Shown: positions 1-13,358, counted from the first letter of the stretch. The stretch: 64,000 nucleotides of DNA from Takashimella koratensis (GCA_003116875.1 BCKT01000009.1:124001-188000), one strand, 5' to 3'. Translations and numbers: made by a program. Notes: a model not told the origin generated them from the letters alone.

Positions 1-3000
1 ACACCTCTTCCACAACAGCCATGGAATCGAGTTCTCTCCCGTCACCGAGTCCTCATCGTCCATCTCCCTCTCGTCAATGTCTGGGTCCTCCTCGTCTTCT
101 TCACAAAACAGAAAAAAGCGAGCATCCGGTCTACGTTTGGTACGTCTACCCCTTCCTCCCGTATTCTCCCTTACCTTATGCCTTCTCCTCGCCTCTCCCT
201 CACTGTCATCTCCTTCTCTCCAATACTGACACCTACCTCCCCGACTCCAGCTCCGCCCCTCATCAAGCAAAGGCCGTCAGCTCGAACCGTCTATCAGCAT
301 CACCCCCGTCTCTGCCATTTCTCCACCCCCTCTCTCCCCTATCCCATTCACGTCCCGCCTCACTTCCTTTGCAAGTATGATGGAACGCGCCCAGGTGGGG
401 ATCACCAACGCTCAGCTTCCGACGTCTGTCGAGCCGGAGGAGCAGCTAGAGGACGAGGAGGAAGACTATGTGATGACCCGGCGAGAGGAGGCGTACGAAG
501 CGCAACGGGCGTCTCTTAGGCGTGAGTCTGCTCAGCACTCCAATCTTCAGTACCCAGCAGCTGACTTCAACTTATCTGTTCCCAGACCCGCGATCTATCA
601 CTCAGTTACGGAGCTTGGACTTTTCCACCACTGGGCCAGACCAAACCTCGCAGTTGCTTACTGGTCCCGAACGGCTCCTCCCCAAACGTTGGGCGGTAGG
701 TCGTATCGAGGCCATTCTTCAAGGCGAAGGGGGAGTCGATGGCGGGTTTATCAGGCTATACCACGCTATCGATCGCCTCAACAGTTCTTCACCCAGTATC
801 CAGCGTCACCCATTCTTCACTCTCTCGATTCCCCGTTTGACTCCCGACGAAGAGAAACAAGCGAAGAGCGGGGCGGGGAGGTCGACGTGGGGTCTTGGTG
901 ATGTACAAACCGTCCCTCGATCAGTAAGCGAAAGGTCACATTCCCTCTCGCTCCGGATCCCATCAAACGTCTCGTCCAGCTCATCAGGAGAGCCCTTGAG
1001 TGGGTTCACAGGTCGAACCTCGGGCTCAGGCGACGGCTTGGATAACGGTGCAGACCAACCTCGGCGCCGTGCGGGGATACTCAGTGATCGAAGTCGGAGT
1101 CGGAGCAAGACTGTTTCTGCGGTAGGCGAGAAAAGGGATTCACAAGAAACCACGACGACAACTACGACTTCGTCCACGATGAGTTCGACAATGTCGGAGA
1201 TGGTAGCTGAGCACTTGCTGTATCTCTCTTTCCCGACGGAGAACGAGCAGAGGATATGGTATGCTTTGCTCAAATCACTAGCCGACGGGCGAGATGTATC
1301 CGACACCCACAGTCACGGACACGGACACAGCCATACACATGCACACGCTCATGGGAATGGACATGGACATGGACAGGGGCAAGGGTACCGAACACATCGG
1401 CGGATGAAGATGTGGATCCTCGACTTGACAGAGATGAACGTTGGTGGGGACCGGGGGGTAAAGAAGAGCGACGAGTCGAGTTATCGGGGCCAAGAGCTGA
1501 GTCTGGATTCGGTGTCCAGAGACGGGACGGCGGAGGCAGGTAGGGCTGGCAAGTTCAATGGTGCGCCTGGGTGGTCAGGGAGGGAACATATTCGAGTGGA
1601 ACTGTGAGTTTGTGTTGAATAGTACCAATCTTTGTAGAGACACAGAGAGAGCGAGAGAGAGAGAGCTGACTGATACATCGACAGAGTGGTGGATGGGACC
1701 GTCTGGGCGAGGACGGCATGGGCGAAAGCAGATTCGTCGAGTGTTACGCCCTTCTGGGGAGAGTGTTTCTCATTCACCGAATTTCCAGCATTCACCACTT
1801 GCTGTGAGTCGACTCGAGTATTTTCTCGCGTACAACGTTACCACCCACCTGACCTGACGCGTTTCAGCGCTTTTATTGTTTCGAAAAACCCGATCTCGCC
1901 GCGCGGCACTCTTCGCGACCGTCCAACTCCCGCTTGTTCCCTCGTTCGCACATGGAGAAGACGAGCGATTCCATATTCGTTCCATAGCGAACGAAGCGGT
2001 CATCGGGGAAATGAGGATATCGGTAGCGTTTAGGGAAATTTCGGTCTTGCCTCGATCGGCGTATATGAATGAGGAGAACGTAAGTTGATGTCAGAGGTAA
2101 AGCAAGCGGGTGGAGAGTTGTAGAGTTGTCGTACCACGTTTCGATCTGCAGCTGACTCAAACGGTTCGACCTCAGCCACTAGTCATGACGAATGCAGATG
2201 AGCTCGCGTTGACGTACCATCTCGCGGCGGATGGGCAGCTCGAGGATGCACACGAAACGATCTGTAGACTTGGACTGGCTCAGGGGTTCTTGCTACCCAT
2301 GTTGCTCGACATGTGCTCTTTCGAGTCTGAATCAAGTAAGGCGACCAACCCCCTTGGAGAATCTCTTCAGACCTTTGAGAGAACTGAGAAATTTGGCTAA
2401 CTGCTGTGTCTTCGTGGTCGTGTTAGCCGGCTCCACACTGTTCCGAAGCAATACCGTCTTCTCGAAAACACTCGAATCAGCTATGCGACTCCTCTGTCAC
2501 GACTTTCTCAAATCATCGATCGGGCCAACAGTGAGGTACGTAGTGGAGAACAAGATTGGCGTCAAGTTGCATCAAGATGTGATGGCCCATGTACCCATTC
2601 CAAGTGGAGTGGCAACGATGAATAAGTTGGCAGAGTCGTGTTGGGTGGAGATGTATGGTGAGTTGGGTCAGAGGGGAGATGTAGAAATGTGGTGTGGAGA
2701 TAAGGGGCTGATCAAGTGGATGGGGGGTCAGCGAAACGAAACGCTTTCCCAGAGTGAGTAGCTGGCAGTTCTGTCGAGCGATCAACTAACTCTTCCCACT
2801 AGTTTCCTCAGACACGTCTTCGCTCATCTCTTTCGGACAGTCAAAGACGTTCACGACGACAACCAGTAAGCCTACACTGAGACTCTCAGCTTCGGTGCAC
2901 ACGGAGCTGACAATTGTCCAGGAGACTCCGGTACAAGGCCGTCTCATGTTTCGTCTTTGTACGTTCCCCCAACGTAAAGAAACTAATACCCAGCTGCGCC

Positions 3001-4615
3001 TCTTAGGTCCCGCCTTGATGCGTCCGCACCTCTTTGGTCTCGCCGAAGGTCAGTTATGTTGATTGCGCCGATCTTTGCCCTCTAGCTGACAACTACTCAG
3101 GGCTGCTGTTACCCGACCAACAGAGGATATTGACTATCCTCGCTAAAATCTTACATGCCCTCGCTTTCTTTTCGGACAAAGACCTGGCAAGGGACCCACA
3201 GCTTGGTCTGTTCCAGCCATTCATCAAAGCCCAGTCCGAGTCGATGGTGGACTACCTCACTTCTTTCACTGTGAGTCCCACTCCCCCACTTTTCATCGCC
3301 CACATCACATCACCGGTCCCTCTTTTTCTCTTTGTTACCTTCCATACCTAAGCTGATACACGTACCCTACATACCTAGACACCTCTGGACGACTGGCAAT
3401 CTCGTTCTCACCCGAGTGTGATCGAGACTTTCTTGGCGGAACGACGGACCCACCTCTCCCCCCTTCTTGAGGAATTACAACCGACCATGACCCTTGCTGG
3501 ACCTGTCGACGTCGGGGCGGAGACGGCGGTATTGCTGGAGACGCTATACGAGAGGCGTCGGGTCCCGAGCAAAGTCCCCGGTGTAGTGCAGGGACAAGCG
3601 GGACCGGCGGGACAAGGAGCGCAGGGAGGGAGATCGGTGCCTAGTCCTGATGGAGATATGGGGAGGCTGGAAGAGGTGTATGGAGCCTGGGTGGAGGGGG
3701 TACATATGAAAGTTCGAGAAGCGAAGAGAGAACATAGGCGGTGAGTTTGGTGATGGCCAATAGATTGAGCCCGGTTCTTGGTGGTGGATGTGAAGGAGAG
3801 TTGGGGGGGGGGNNNNNNNNNNNNNNNNNNNNGGGGGGGGGGGGGGGTAACGGAAGTTACGAGAGAGACTGACGATTTTTGCTTGGGATACGGAAAATAG
3901 AGCCGATACTCCCATTTCACGATTCTCACCACCCAACGTCCCTCAACCGGTACTCATCACTCATGCGCAGTTCCCAATCAGGGAGAAAGAGAAAGAGAAA
4001 GATGACGGAAGTACGATTGTGTCAGATACGACAGGAGCCGGGTCGGGTTCGATGTGTACCCCTGGAATAGGGAGAGTGGGTGTCCCGACGTTGTGGAGTG
4101 CGGTGGGGCTGGCGGGGGTGGCGGGGGTGGCTGGGTTAGGAGCGAACAGCGGAGGCGGGGAGGGGTTGGGGCTGGGATTGGGACTGACGGGTGCGACGGG
4201 TGCGGGTACGGGTGGAGGTGGGAAGAGAGAAAGTGGAGTGGGCGGGGAAGCAGAGAGCTTCAGGACAGCTGTGCAGGGGGATGAAGATGGGGGCGATACA
4301 CCAGTCGATGAGAGGGGTAGGGGTGGTGGTTGTACTGGAGGTCGGGGAGAAGAGAGGGGGAACGAAGCCGGTGAAGGATCAGGGAAGAGACCACTCGATT
4401 CACCGGTTTCGACTATAGTGGACTGGTTAGAACTCGCGTCGGTCTCAGGTACAACCCGGGGGGAAAGTGAGGGCCAAAGCGAGGGAGCGCGAGAGCGAGA
4501 GGGAGAGGGTGATGCAGAGGGTGATGGAGAGGAAGAAGGGGTAAAATCGACACCTTCGACATTGGCAGCTAGGAATTTTAGAAGACCTAGTTTGCCGTTG
4601 ACTATGAGAAAGTGA
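1..4615 (+). CDS. BUD2: Bud2/Cla2-like RasGAP, 5' end outside the window
   Basis: Predicted GTPase-activating protein for a Ras-like GTPase. In the Bud2/Cla2 family the partner is Rsr1/Bud1, which sets the polarity site at the cell cortex. The RasGAP signatures are visible. The arginine-finger motif TLFRSN is coded at about 2435-2455, at the start of an exon opening at 2427. The FRLCPALMRPHLFGL segment, equivalent to the FLR..PA signature, spans an intron near 2960-3010. The region upstream (about 1680-2090) reads as a C2-like beta-rich module. Many introns are clear, for example 3741-3900, which holds an N gap and joins exons in phase 2. The C-terminal tail (from 3901) is Gly/Glu-rich low complexity ending with TGA at 4613-4615. 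A His-Gly tract lies at about 1306-1377. The first exon is open back to base 1, so the true start is off the edge. The assignment to Bud2 rather than another RasGAP rests on the architecture. Confidence 0.75.
3803..3847. other. Poly-G tract with 20-N gap inside an intron
   Basis: Ten G, then N at 3813-3832, then fifteen G. It lies inside the last intron of the RasGAP gene, so it does not break the coding sequence. The flanking homopolymers suggest an unresolved poly-G run rather than missing unique sequence. Confidence 0.9.
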
Positions 4616-5090
4616 ACGAGGAGTGAAAGGTCAGCAGGGAAGGTCGAGAGTCGAGGGAGGGTGTCGGGTCGAAGGTAGAAGGTGGAGGTGGAGGTGGAGG
4701 GCGCAAGATCAGTGGTTGGGTATCATGCATGATCAGTGATAGGGATCAGCGTGATGTTGAGATCAGCCTGGGTCGGTGTCGGTGATTATGCCGGAGCGGA
4801 TGGAGGTTGGAGGTTGGAAATTGGAGATTGGAGATTGGAGATGGTGCAGGGAGTTGGGAGATGGGAGATTGGAGGTGAGGATATATTATTTTGTAGACCA
4901 CTTGAACTGTGCTCGTTGATTGCCCACTTGCAAACTTGCACACTTGCTTATAATCATTTCCTTGTAAGGTACATACAAGTTTTACAGCGATAATGTAAAG
5001 TAAAAGTACTCTCCTCGTCTCTTCTCCCTCGCGTATGACTGAACTCGTCGACAAGACCTCTTGAAGATCTTGATCATACTTCTTAGCTCA
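4616..5090. other. Convergent intergenic region with degenerate tandem repeats
   Basis: This lies between two convergent genes (the RasGAP on + and RCL1 on -). It contains GGAGGT-type repeats at about 4680-4700 and a run of GGAGATTG/GGAGGTTG units at about 4803-4875. AT-richer sequence follows and probably holds the 3' ends. No gene seen. Confidence 0.6.
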
Positions 5091-6761
5091 CTAGGCAACA
5101 GATTTGTTGACGTTACTGTACCCGATCCCGACGCAGGAAACAATCACCTCCCCGGTCCCCTTTTGTGTCGACTCGGAACCGCCTGAACCGGCCTGGCTCG
5201 CTTTCGGTCCGTCCACTGGGGTGATCTTGAATTTCGTACCAAAGAAAGCGAGGAGGTCACGTAAGAACTGAACCCTGTGTGATTGAGGTCAACATCTTGT
5301 CTTTAGACAATTGGACAGGTACAATCTTGGTAGCAGCCCTGTACTTACGTGTGGGCCGTAAGATCACCCATTCGACATTTCCCAACATCTTCTTTACCCA
5401 AAACCATGAGGAGGAGTACTAGCCACTGATGTTTCCCATCCACGCACCCTCCTTTACTAATCTCCTCCAACAAAGCTCTGGCCGCTTTGAGGGCCACATC
5501 TTCCGGTGTCTGAGTCTGCCTATCCACCTCGTTTTCCTTCGCCTGAGCCTGTGCGCCCGCTCCCTTATTCGACGGCGGTGGGATCGACATTGATTCTGCC
5601 GTATATAACCCGGCATTAGTCGTTTCCGCCACCAAAGTCAAACCGTAACCTGGACTCTTCCCAGCTTCGTCGCCCTTGTACACATCCGTATAGAGGTAGA
5701 TATCCGGGATGTAACGATTCAAAACGGATCGAGCGGATTCGACCATTCGATTGGCGAATTGAGGAGAAACTCGTGTAGACCAAGAGATACCTCGGATTCG
5801 CTTGATCTTTCCACGTTCGATAAAATTGAGAGTCTTGAGGTGTCGAACGATAGGAGATTTGAAAACGACCAAGCCACCGCCAAGAGGTGCAGCACCGCGT
5901 TTCTTTATCTAAAAGGGCAGGGGTTAGCAAGAGGCAGAGAGGTTGTGCTAAAGAGGGAGGAAGAGAATGGTAGAAGAGAGAGGAGAGGAAAGCGAATTAG
6001 AGAGGAAGGGAGGGAGGAAGTTGAAACTTGGTCCAAACCCACTTGAAGTTCCAAACCTTCGGTCACGCCGAACAAATGCAAATGCGGCAACGTCACCGTT
6101 CTGATCATATCCACCGACATATCTCTCCCTTCTTCACCCGTGACTCCGCCGAGCGAGACGCTGAACGGTTTCTTGCAGAACGGCGCAAGGGGGACGAGAA
6201 CTTCGAGGTAGTATCCGATAGATCGGGAGGGATGGCAGGTGTGGTTGTAAGATCCACCAGGGAGTAGACCAGGGTGGAAGAGGAAAGATGTACCTGAAAG
6301 TGTTAACATGGGCACAAGATTTAAGGGGGATGAAAGAGGTTGGAGTGGTACGAGGCGTTCAAGTAGCCTTCGTTCTCACTCCACCCCTCTTCCGATCTCC
6401 ATCTCAAAGCTTGACGCTTTATTCCCTTCGACAGGTAGGCAGCTAGGCAACTCGGCAGCTTTTTCGACTCACCAGTTACCGAAATCTCAATCGAGCTCCC
6501 ATTCGTAACCTTCTCCACCAACCTCAGCAAGTTGACCTCATACTCTCTCAATCCAACATGGACGTCGTCTGACCTGATCCCGTCGACGCGGATGGATCGA
6601 CCAGAGAGGACAGAGAGGAGAAGACGTTGTCGAAGGTGTCGGTGGGTCGTGAATCGTAAAACGTCGGATTTGGGTTCGGGCTTGGAGACGGGTTTAGGAT
6701 TGGAGGAGGAGGAAGAACGAGGACGGGAAGGGCCAGCAGCAGCTGACGTGGAGATGGGCAT
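5091..6761 (-). CDS. RCL1: RNA 3'-terminal phosphate cyclase-like protein Rcl1
   Basis: Rcl1 belongs to the RNA 3'-phosphate cyclase fold but acts in the nucleolar SSU processome, in early 18S rRNA processing with Bms1. The start is the ATG at 6761 (MPISTSAAAGPSRP), downstream of which comes LRFTTHRHLRQRLLLSVLSG, the typical family opening. Later landmarks are GTSFLFHPGLLPGGSYNHTC, RSIGYYLEVLVPLAPFCKKP, the family hallmark RGAAPLGGG, and RIRGISWSTRVSP. The last exon ends GYSNVNKSVA with TAG at 5091-5093. Exon 1 is 6473-6761. The first intron starts GTGAGT at 6472 and ends before 6299, restoring the codon for Gly in VTGTSF. At least three more introns interrupt the gene. The N-terminal ~25 residues are Ser/Pro-rich, beyond the family core. 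It is divergent from ATG26. Confidence 0.93.
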
Positions 6762-7536
6762 GGCGAAGAGTGAAGGATGAAGGGTGAAGTAATGGGCGAG
6801 TGGTCTAAAGTGGATCGTGGATTGTAAACTCGTCAGAAAAATTCCAACCCGGTCACGTGAGCGGTAGCCAAAATGGGAATATGCCCCCAAAGTAAATCCA
6901 GTGGCCGGCGCATAGTAACACCTTTAGTCACCATCCACCACACACGTGTACTCGGGTTCCGCGGGGTGATAACGGCTGATGCTCGGGTATAACCCCAACC
7001 AAGGTCGCAGGTCGCAGGTCTTAGGTCGCAGGTCGCAGTCAGCCCACGACTAGATGCCGACGCACGCAAGTGTCAACGTCAACCAACCACCAAGTCAACC
7101 TGGGCGACCGAGAGAATGATGTATCATGTATCTATCTGTCCAAGCGAGAAGCGAGGATACTCATGACCGAGAGAACAAGCCTCCACGTCTTTCTGTTGCC
7201 ACTGGTCATTTGCTTGTGGTGCACTTGCCGACGCACAACGCCAACGTGTCGAGTTGTCAGCACTGTCCGAGCCCGAACCCGCTGTCTGATCGGTGCACTC
7301 CTTGACCCCCTTGACTTGACTCCCAGGCACGGCGCTACCCACGCTGCATTCCCGTCGCCGTCTCCACTTGTTATCCCCTCCCTCATCACCGTCGGTCTAT
7401 TAAAAGCCAAACCCGCCTTTCTCACGTCTCCTTGGCTCTAGTCTCCAGCCCCTACCCCATCCATCAACACCACCAACCCACCCACCACCTGACTATCCCA
7501 CTACTACCCGAGCATCACCGCTCCACCTCCCTCGCC
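6762..7536. promoter_or_regulatory. Shared head-to-head promoter of RCL1 and ATG26
   Basis: About 775 bp separate the two divergent start codons. Two CACGTG E-boxes occur, at 6854-6859 (context GTCACGTGA, the Cbf1/Pho4-type core) and 6943-6948. A heptamer tandem repeat sits at 7003-7037. On the ATG26 side a TATTAAAAG element lies at 7398-7406, about 130 bp before the ATG, followed by a C-rich pyrimidine leader. Factor binding is inferred from motif identity only. Confidence 0.55.
7003..7037. repeat. GGTCGCA heptamer tandem repeat in the shared promoter
   Basis: Units start at 7003, 7010, 7017 (variant GGTCTTA), 7024 and 7031, giving five contiguous heptamers with one variant. It lies midway between RCL1 and ATG26 in the intergenic promoter. 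Confidence 0.85.
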
Positions 7537-10500
7537 ATGTCTCCTATCAGCGACAAGCTCACCCGTATGCTGCCCGGCGGCGGCGGTTCCAACGCTTCCC
7601 CTGCTCCTTCTTCCCCTTCACTCCCACCTGCCGACACTTCTCTCCCCAACCCTACCCCTTTCACTTCCACCACGACCGCCTCCGCATCGACCACCTCCAC
7701 CTCCACGTCCACTGCATCCACGGGTCTCGAACCATCTGGCGACGGGCGGTCTCTCTCCTCTCACCTCCCCAACATCCCGCACGTTCACCTCCCTTCCATC
7801 AGTCTCGGGCGGAAAGACAAACCCTCGACACCTCTCGATGACTTAGCCAAGGGCACAGGCGGCAAACGGACTCGTCGACCGACTCTGTGTAAAGTCTTAC
7901 CGGGAACAGCATCCTCGTGTCAACTGTTCAACATGTTCAAGGTCATGGCTGCGGACGGAACGACGACGGAATCTCTTGACGTAGATACCGACGAAGATGA
8001 GGAAACACCTTACCCCCCGCCATCGGGATCAAAGGTGGCTGCGCTCGCACCCCCGCAGGAATCGAGTAGTGACGAAGGTAGTTTCCATCACGCAAGTTCA
8101 GAGACTACCGTCGTTCCGAGGGAGAAAGACGACGATGAGCGCACAGTCAAGGATTTCCCAATGCTCGAGGAGGATCAGAAGACCGCGCTCGAGAGGTGGA
8201 TGCAGGATACCCTTACCCAAGATATGCGCAATGCCGACGCCATGAGTACCCGTCTTGCAGGTGAGCTTATCTCATCATGAAGCCTAGTCGAGACCTTCAA
8301 AGGGATGCCAGCTGACTCATCCAGCACTGTCCATGAGTAACATGTCGCCCTACACCCAACAACAGGGGCAACCATCAGCCCATACTTCGAGGGGTAAGAA
8401 GTCACGCCCCCCGCTTCCTGTCTTCACGATGGACGAAGCGGCGCATGATTTCATCGACTCTCCGGACGAGTACGAGAGTGGTGAAGAAACAGACGACCAC
8501 GAGCACGATGGACATCCCCATGTACACGGTCACGGTCACAAGCACGGGCACAAACTCCCGTTGCATCCCCCGTTGCATCCCGGTGGCGAGGACAGTACGG
8601 ATTCAGGCATGACGACTGATGACTCTGCCTCGATCGATTCTTCGTCTACAGGTCTCACAACGCCCTACGACCCCTCAGTGCATACCGAGGGCCAGGTATC
8701 AAACGAGGAGAAACTGGCGGTTATCGTGGAGGAGTTTGGAGCAATCGATAGTAATATGATCAATCTTGATGGGACGCCGTCCGAGTCTGAGCGGCTGTTG
8801 GCGGAGAGCAAGGGCAGTTTGTTCAAGTGAGTTTGAGCTCGGTTCCCCTACCCTCGCGACCAGATCTCATCAAGCCACTGTCACACCTTGAAACATGCGG
8901 CCCCGTGCTATTTTGCGGCATTATGCGGTACGAGAACTCTGCTGACAGACGTTCTTCTCAGAGGCGTGATGATGATCGGAAATCTGCATCTGACGACGCA
9001 CCGACTCCTCTTCCACGCCCTTCTCCCGCCCGATAATTTATGGAACGACAAGCTGGTCAATACCTCCGCTGAGCAGACGGCGTCCATGGACGACGCGACG
9101 TTTGAAGCTGCCAAGGCCCGAGTGGCACGGCCGGATATCCTCCAGGCTGGGCCGGTAACGGTGCATCGTGGAGGACTGTTCAAGACCAAGAAGCGCGTGT
9201 GGATGGAACTGGGACCTGATATGGTGACGACTTACCCAAGCGCCGACGAAGCCGGTCGCGCCAGGCCCTATGTGACGGTGCTTTGTAAGTGAGGAAGTGC
9301 CTACATGAGCGGAACAGTGCTGATCTCTGACAGTGTCTACATGCCTTCGACTCGAACCTTACGATCCCGAGGCACCCTGTGATTTCCGCGTCACCTACGA
9401 ATCGCCCGAGGGACCGAAGGTGTCCCATTTCACAGTGGACACGGCGGTATGTGTCCTACTTTGGTGTCCAGCTCCACCTGGCTGATCCACCACCTCTTTA
9501 GCAATCCGCACTGCAGTGGCGCCGGCAGTTCGAAGGCGCAATGTTCCGTTTCGCTCGTGAGCGCTTCCGCAAAGTGCACAAGGAACAAGCGATCCGACAA
9601 GGTACTTTTGACCCCGAGACCGATGCGATTGGTGACCAGTGGACGATGATGCGTTGCTGCATCCCACTCGATCGAGTCAACGTCACAGGTATCGAATCGT
9701 ACCATTCCTTTGCGACGCTCGTCAACCTGGACGTAGGTCTAGATGAGAACGTCACTTGGAACCCCGAGGCAATTGCCGAGGGCGATTTCACCCTTGGATC
9801 GACTCCGAGGCACCCCGAGGCCGTTAGGGACCAGTCCCCGGCTCGAACGCCATCGTTGTTCACTGGTCCAGAGAGGAAACCGTCAATCAAGGGTACCGAC
9901 TCGCCGAAGAACACGTCAGGGGCAAACACGCCGAAACGACACTTTTCTTTCGGGAACGCGCTGAAGCGAGACAAATCCGTTTCCGTCAAATCCGAGCCGG
10001 CGCCCACTTCCACCTCGGCGATGCTTGACAAGGTCTCGTCTGAGCTGGGGAAAGCGGGCTCTTCCCCGAGCGGACATCACGTACCACACCGCTCGGCGAC
10101 GACGTACATCGACAGTGCGATCCCGCCCCGCCTCGGCCGTCTGATGCTCGACCATCCAGAGATGGCGGCCGAAGCGCCCACGCCTTTCAAGCCCGAGACC
10201 AACTGGCGCAATACGTTCAAGTTCATGGTCGCGGTTCTCAATGAGCAAAGTTGGTTCGCCTCCGAACTCGAGTCTGCGGTTCACGCATCCAAGAACCGCA
10301 AGTTCCGACCCGACGTCGTGAGGCCAAGAATGGTCCTTGATGTCGGCGGTTACGACTGCCTCGCGACTGATGAAGAGTTGGATGCGGAGCCAATGTTTTC
10401 CCGTGACTCGACGTCATCAGCGAGCGGGTCAGAGGTGGAGGATGATGAAGATAACCCGAGGAGCGCAATCGCGGAGAGAGTTCACCGTGCTCGGAAGGCA

Positions 10501-12894
10501 GAGAAGGCGACGATGGCTGCCAAATTGTTTGGACTTCGCGAGGACGAAGGGATCTGGCGTGAGTCGGGCTCGTATATAGGTTGAGCTAGGATGTGGCTGA
10601 CCTAATTGTGTGGGGATAGTCAAACGGTGTTATATCGCCAGCACGGTCGTACCCGCTCGAGGACACATCATTCTCACACCTCGTTATATCTGTTTCTGGC
10701 GCCGCGTCACTGTCGGATACGATATCAAGGTGAGCGGGCGTGCATTCGTCCCGACCTGAGCTGTGTACGAGTCAAACTGACGCTGGCTGGTTATATAATG
10801 CAGTACCGGTTCAGCTGCGGCGATATCAAAGGCGCCGAGGCAATCCCGTCCATAAGGGCTGGGATTCACTGCATGGCGCTCAAGATCCATGGCCAGCACG
10901 ATTTGAAGTTTGACTTTTGGAACGCTGGCGCTCGAGACGAAGTAAGTACCTTCGACATTAAGACACATCGTTACAGAAGATCCGTCCGTTCCTGACCATC
11001 GCCTAGGTGATCGCCCGTATCGAGGCTTTGATCGCAGTCAAGCCGACGACCTCGGACACGGGGTCCATCCCGCCCCGTCCGACAGTGGCGTCCCAGAACT
11101 CGGCCGACTCGACCACCTCGACGCAGTCATCCACATCTTCTACCTCTTCCACTTCATCGGCACCTATTCCTATCCCACTCAAACCCAGCGCCAACCTCGC
11201 TCTTAACCCAGACATTGTCCGCTCCGACTCGCCCAAACCCGCATCAATGAAACACGCAGCAGACATCCTCGCCCCTCCCAAGGAAGCAATGTTCCAGCCT
11301 CGCGCGTTCCCAGACGAGGCGCTTGGGTTCATGCCTTTCATAGCTAACAAGCCCTGGAGAAACGACCTGGTTCGATTATCCCCCAGGCATTTTGCGATGC
11401 TTACGATTGGGTCAAGAGGCGATGTGCAGCCGTATATCGCCCTGGCACTGAGGTTGATGAAGGATGGCCACAAGGTTACGATTGTAACTCATGGTGAGTG
11501 TGGCAGTGGCACATGATAAAAGAAAATCAGATTGGGGTGGCTGACATAGGCACAGACGAGTTTAAGAAATGGGTAGAGGGATACGGGATTGGACACAGGC
11601 AGGCAGGAGGCGACCCGACTGCGCTGATGAAGCTGAGCACGGAGCACAAGGTGAGTCCAACGTGGGGCCCGACGGACAAGAGGAAAAGCTAAAGGTTGTC
11701 GCCAGATGTTCTCGCCGGGTTTCTTCAAGGAATCTCTCGGCTCGTTCCGACAATGGCTCGATGACCGTGAGTTTTTTTTTTTGCCTTAGCAGTCGTCTGC
11801 CCTCCGCCTTAGTAGTCGCCTGCCCTCCACGTGACCGCAGCTGATCATATTCTCCAGTACTGCTAGATTCGTGGAACGCGTGCAAGGACGCCGACGTTCT
11901 GATCGAGTCGCCCTCGGCCATGGCCGGCGTGCACATTGCCGAAGCCCTGAAAATCCCCTACTTCCGCGCATTTACTATGCCATGGACACGCACCTCTGCC
12001 TACCCTCAGGCATTCATGGTCCCCGCGTTCGAGATGGGGCCGAGCTTCAACTACTCCACCTACGTCCTGTTTGACAACATCATGTGGCGAGCGACCGCTG
12101 GGCAGATCAACCGATGGCGAAAGACACACATGAACCTCCCTTCAACCGACATGTCTTCTCTTTCCGTCACAAAGGTGCCGTTCCTGTACAACTTCAGTCC
12201 GGCGGTGGTACCCAAGCCTTTGGACTGGCACGACGATATCACGATCACGGGGTATTGGACGCTCGAGAACAGCGATACCGAGTGGACTCCTCCTCCTGCG
12301 CTCGATGGGTTCATGACCAAAGCCAAAGCGGATGGAAAACCGCTTGTGTATATCGGGTTCGGATCAATCATCGTCCCCCGCCCCAACGCAATGACGAAGA
12401 GTATCATCAAAGCGGTGGAGAAGGCCGACGTACGTGCGATTATCGCAAAAGGTTGGTCGTCACGCGGTGGAGATCCAGCAAGCGAGGGAGAGGAGATTAC
12501 TTTCCCGGACTGTTGTTTCGGCGTCGACAAAATCCCACACGGCTGGTTGTTCCCTAAGATTCAAGCGGCGATGCACCACGGTGGCGCAGGGACCGTCGGT
12601 GCCTCGCTCCGCGCTGGGATCCCAACACTTATCAAACCTTGGTTTGGAGACCAGTTCTTCTGGGCGATTCGAGTTCAAAAACTCGAAGTTGGACTTAAAG
12701 TTCCAAGCTTGAGATCAGACGATATCGCAGACGCGCTAATGAAGGCTACAACGAATAAAGTGATGATTGAGAAAGCGGCAAGAGTAGGGGAGAGAATCAG
12801 AGCAGAGAATGGGGTTGATAATGCGGTTCAGGCGATTCATTTTAATATTATAAGAGCAGCATCGGATAGGACCAAGATGACTTGGGCCAAGTAG
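7537..12894 (+). CDS. ATG26: Sterol 3-beta-glucosyltransferase Atg26/Ugt51
   Basis: UDP-glucose:sterol glucosyltransferase that makes steryl glucosides at membranes; some fungal orthologues are needed for pexophagy. Order seen: a Ser/Thr/Pro-rich N-terminus from the ATG at 7537; a His-rich tract at about 8498-8575; a first GRAM module ([20 protein letters not shown], from about 8962); a PH-like segment ([19 protein letters not shown], about 9160-9290); a linker; a second GRAM ([20 protein letters not shown], from about 10650); and a GT1 catalytic domain from about 11390. The catalytic domain has [19 protein letters not shown], then GYWTLEN, and the sugar-nucleotide motif [20 protein letters not shown] at 12534-12593. 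TAG is at 12892-12894. Introns include those at about 8262-8324, 8828-8961 and 9290-9333. The start was chosen over an upstream in-frame non-ATG extension because the pyrimidine leader and TATTAAAAG box precede it. Confidence 0.93.
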
Positions 12895-13358
12895 ATAGAA
12901 GCGCGGCGGGCGTGGGATAAGGGTGAGAGTAGGAAGAACACGAGGGTGATACAGTTGGGTGTCGTGTGATGGGGGAAAAAGGTCGCTACCGATTCGGGTG
13001 TCGAAAGTATACGACTTCATTTGTGTTTAGTATTATTGTCTTCAAGAATAGATTTGATCTCGGTTCGAAAAAATTCATCGCCCCTCGCTCCTCGGTGTCG
13101 AGTGATTTGTCGTGGGAGAACTCCATTGTGCAATTCGCTCGTGGGTCGGATATTTGTCCTTCGAGTCAAAGGGGTAGTGGATTTCGTCGCGACAATTCGT
13201 CGTCCTCGCCATCCTCGTTCTCGTTCTCGGTCTCGGCGTTCTCGTTCTCGTTCTCGTTCTCGGTCTCGGTGGTAACAAACTGATGCAAGATGAGTGAATT
13301 GGCCGGAGTTTGCGAAGTGTGTCGTGAGTGCCCGTCGTCCCCATCGTCTGCACTACCC
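12895..13358. other. Convergent intergenic region with TTCTCG hexamer repeat
   Basis: Lies between ATG26 (+) and the orphan gene on -. It contains a (TTCTCG/GTCTCG)n tract at about 13213-13270. No coding or RNA gene could be supported. Confidence 0.6.

Noticed and set aside
806..1306. 166-codon antisense frame over the RasGAP gene
   Set aside because: Poly-Val stretch is the complement of a Thr-rich coding tract; no independent support.
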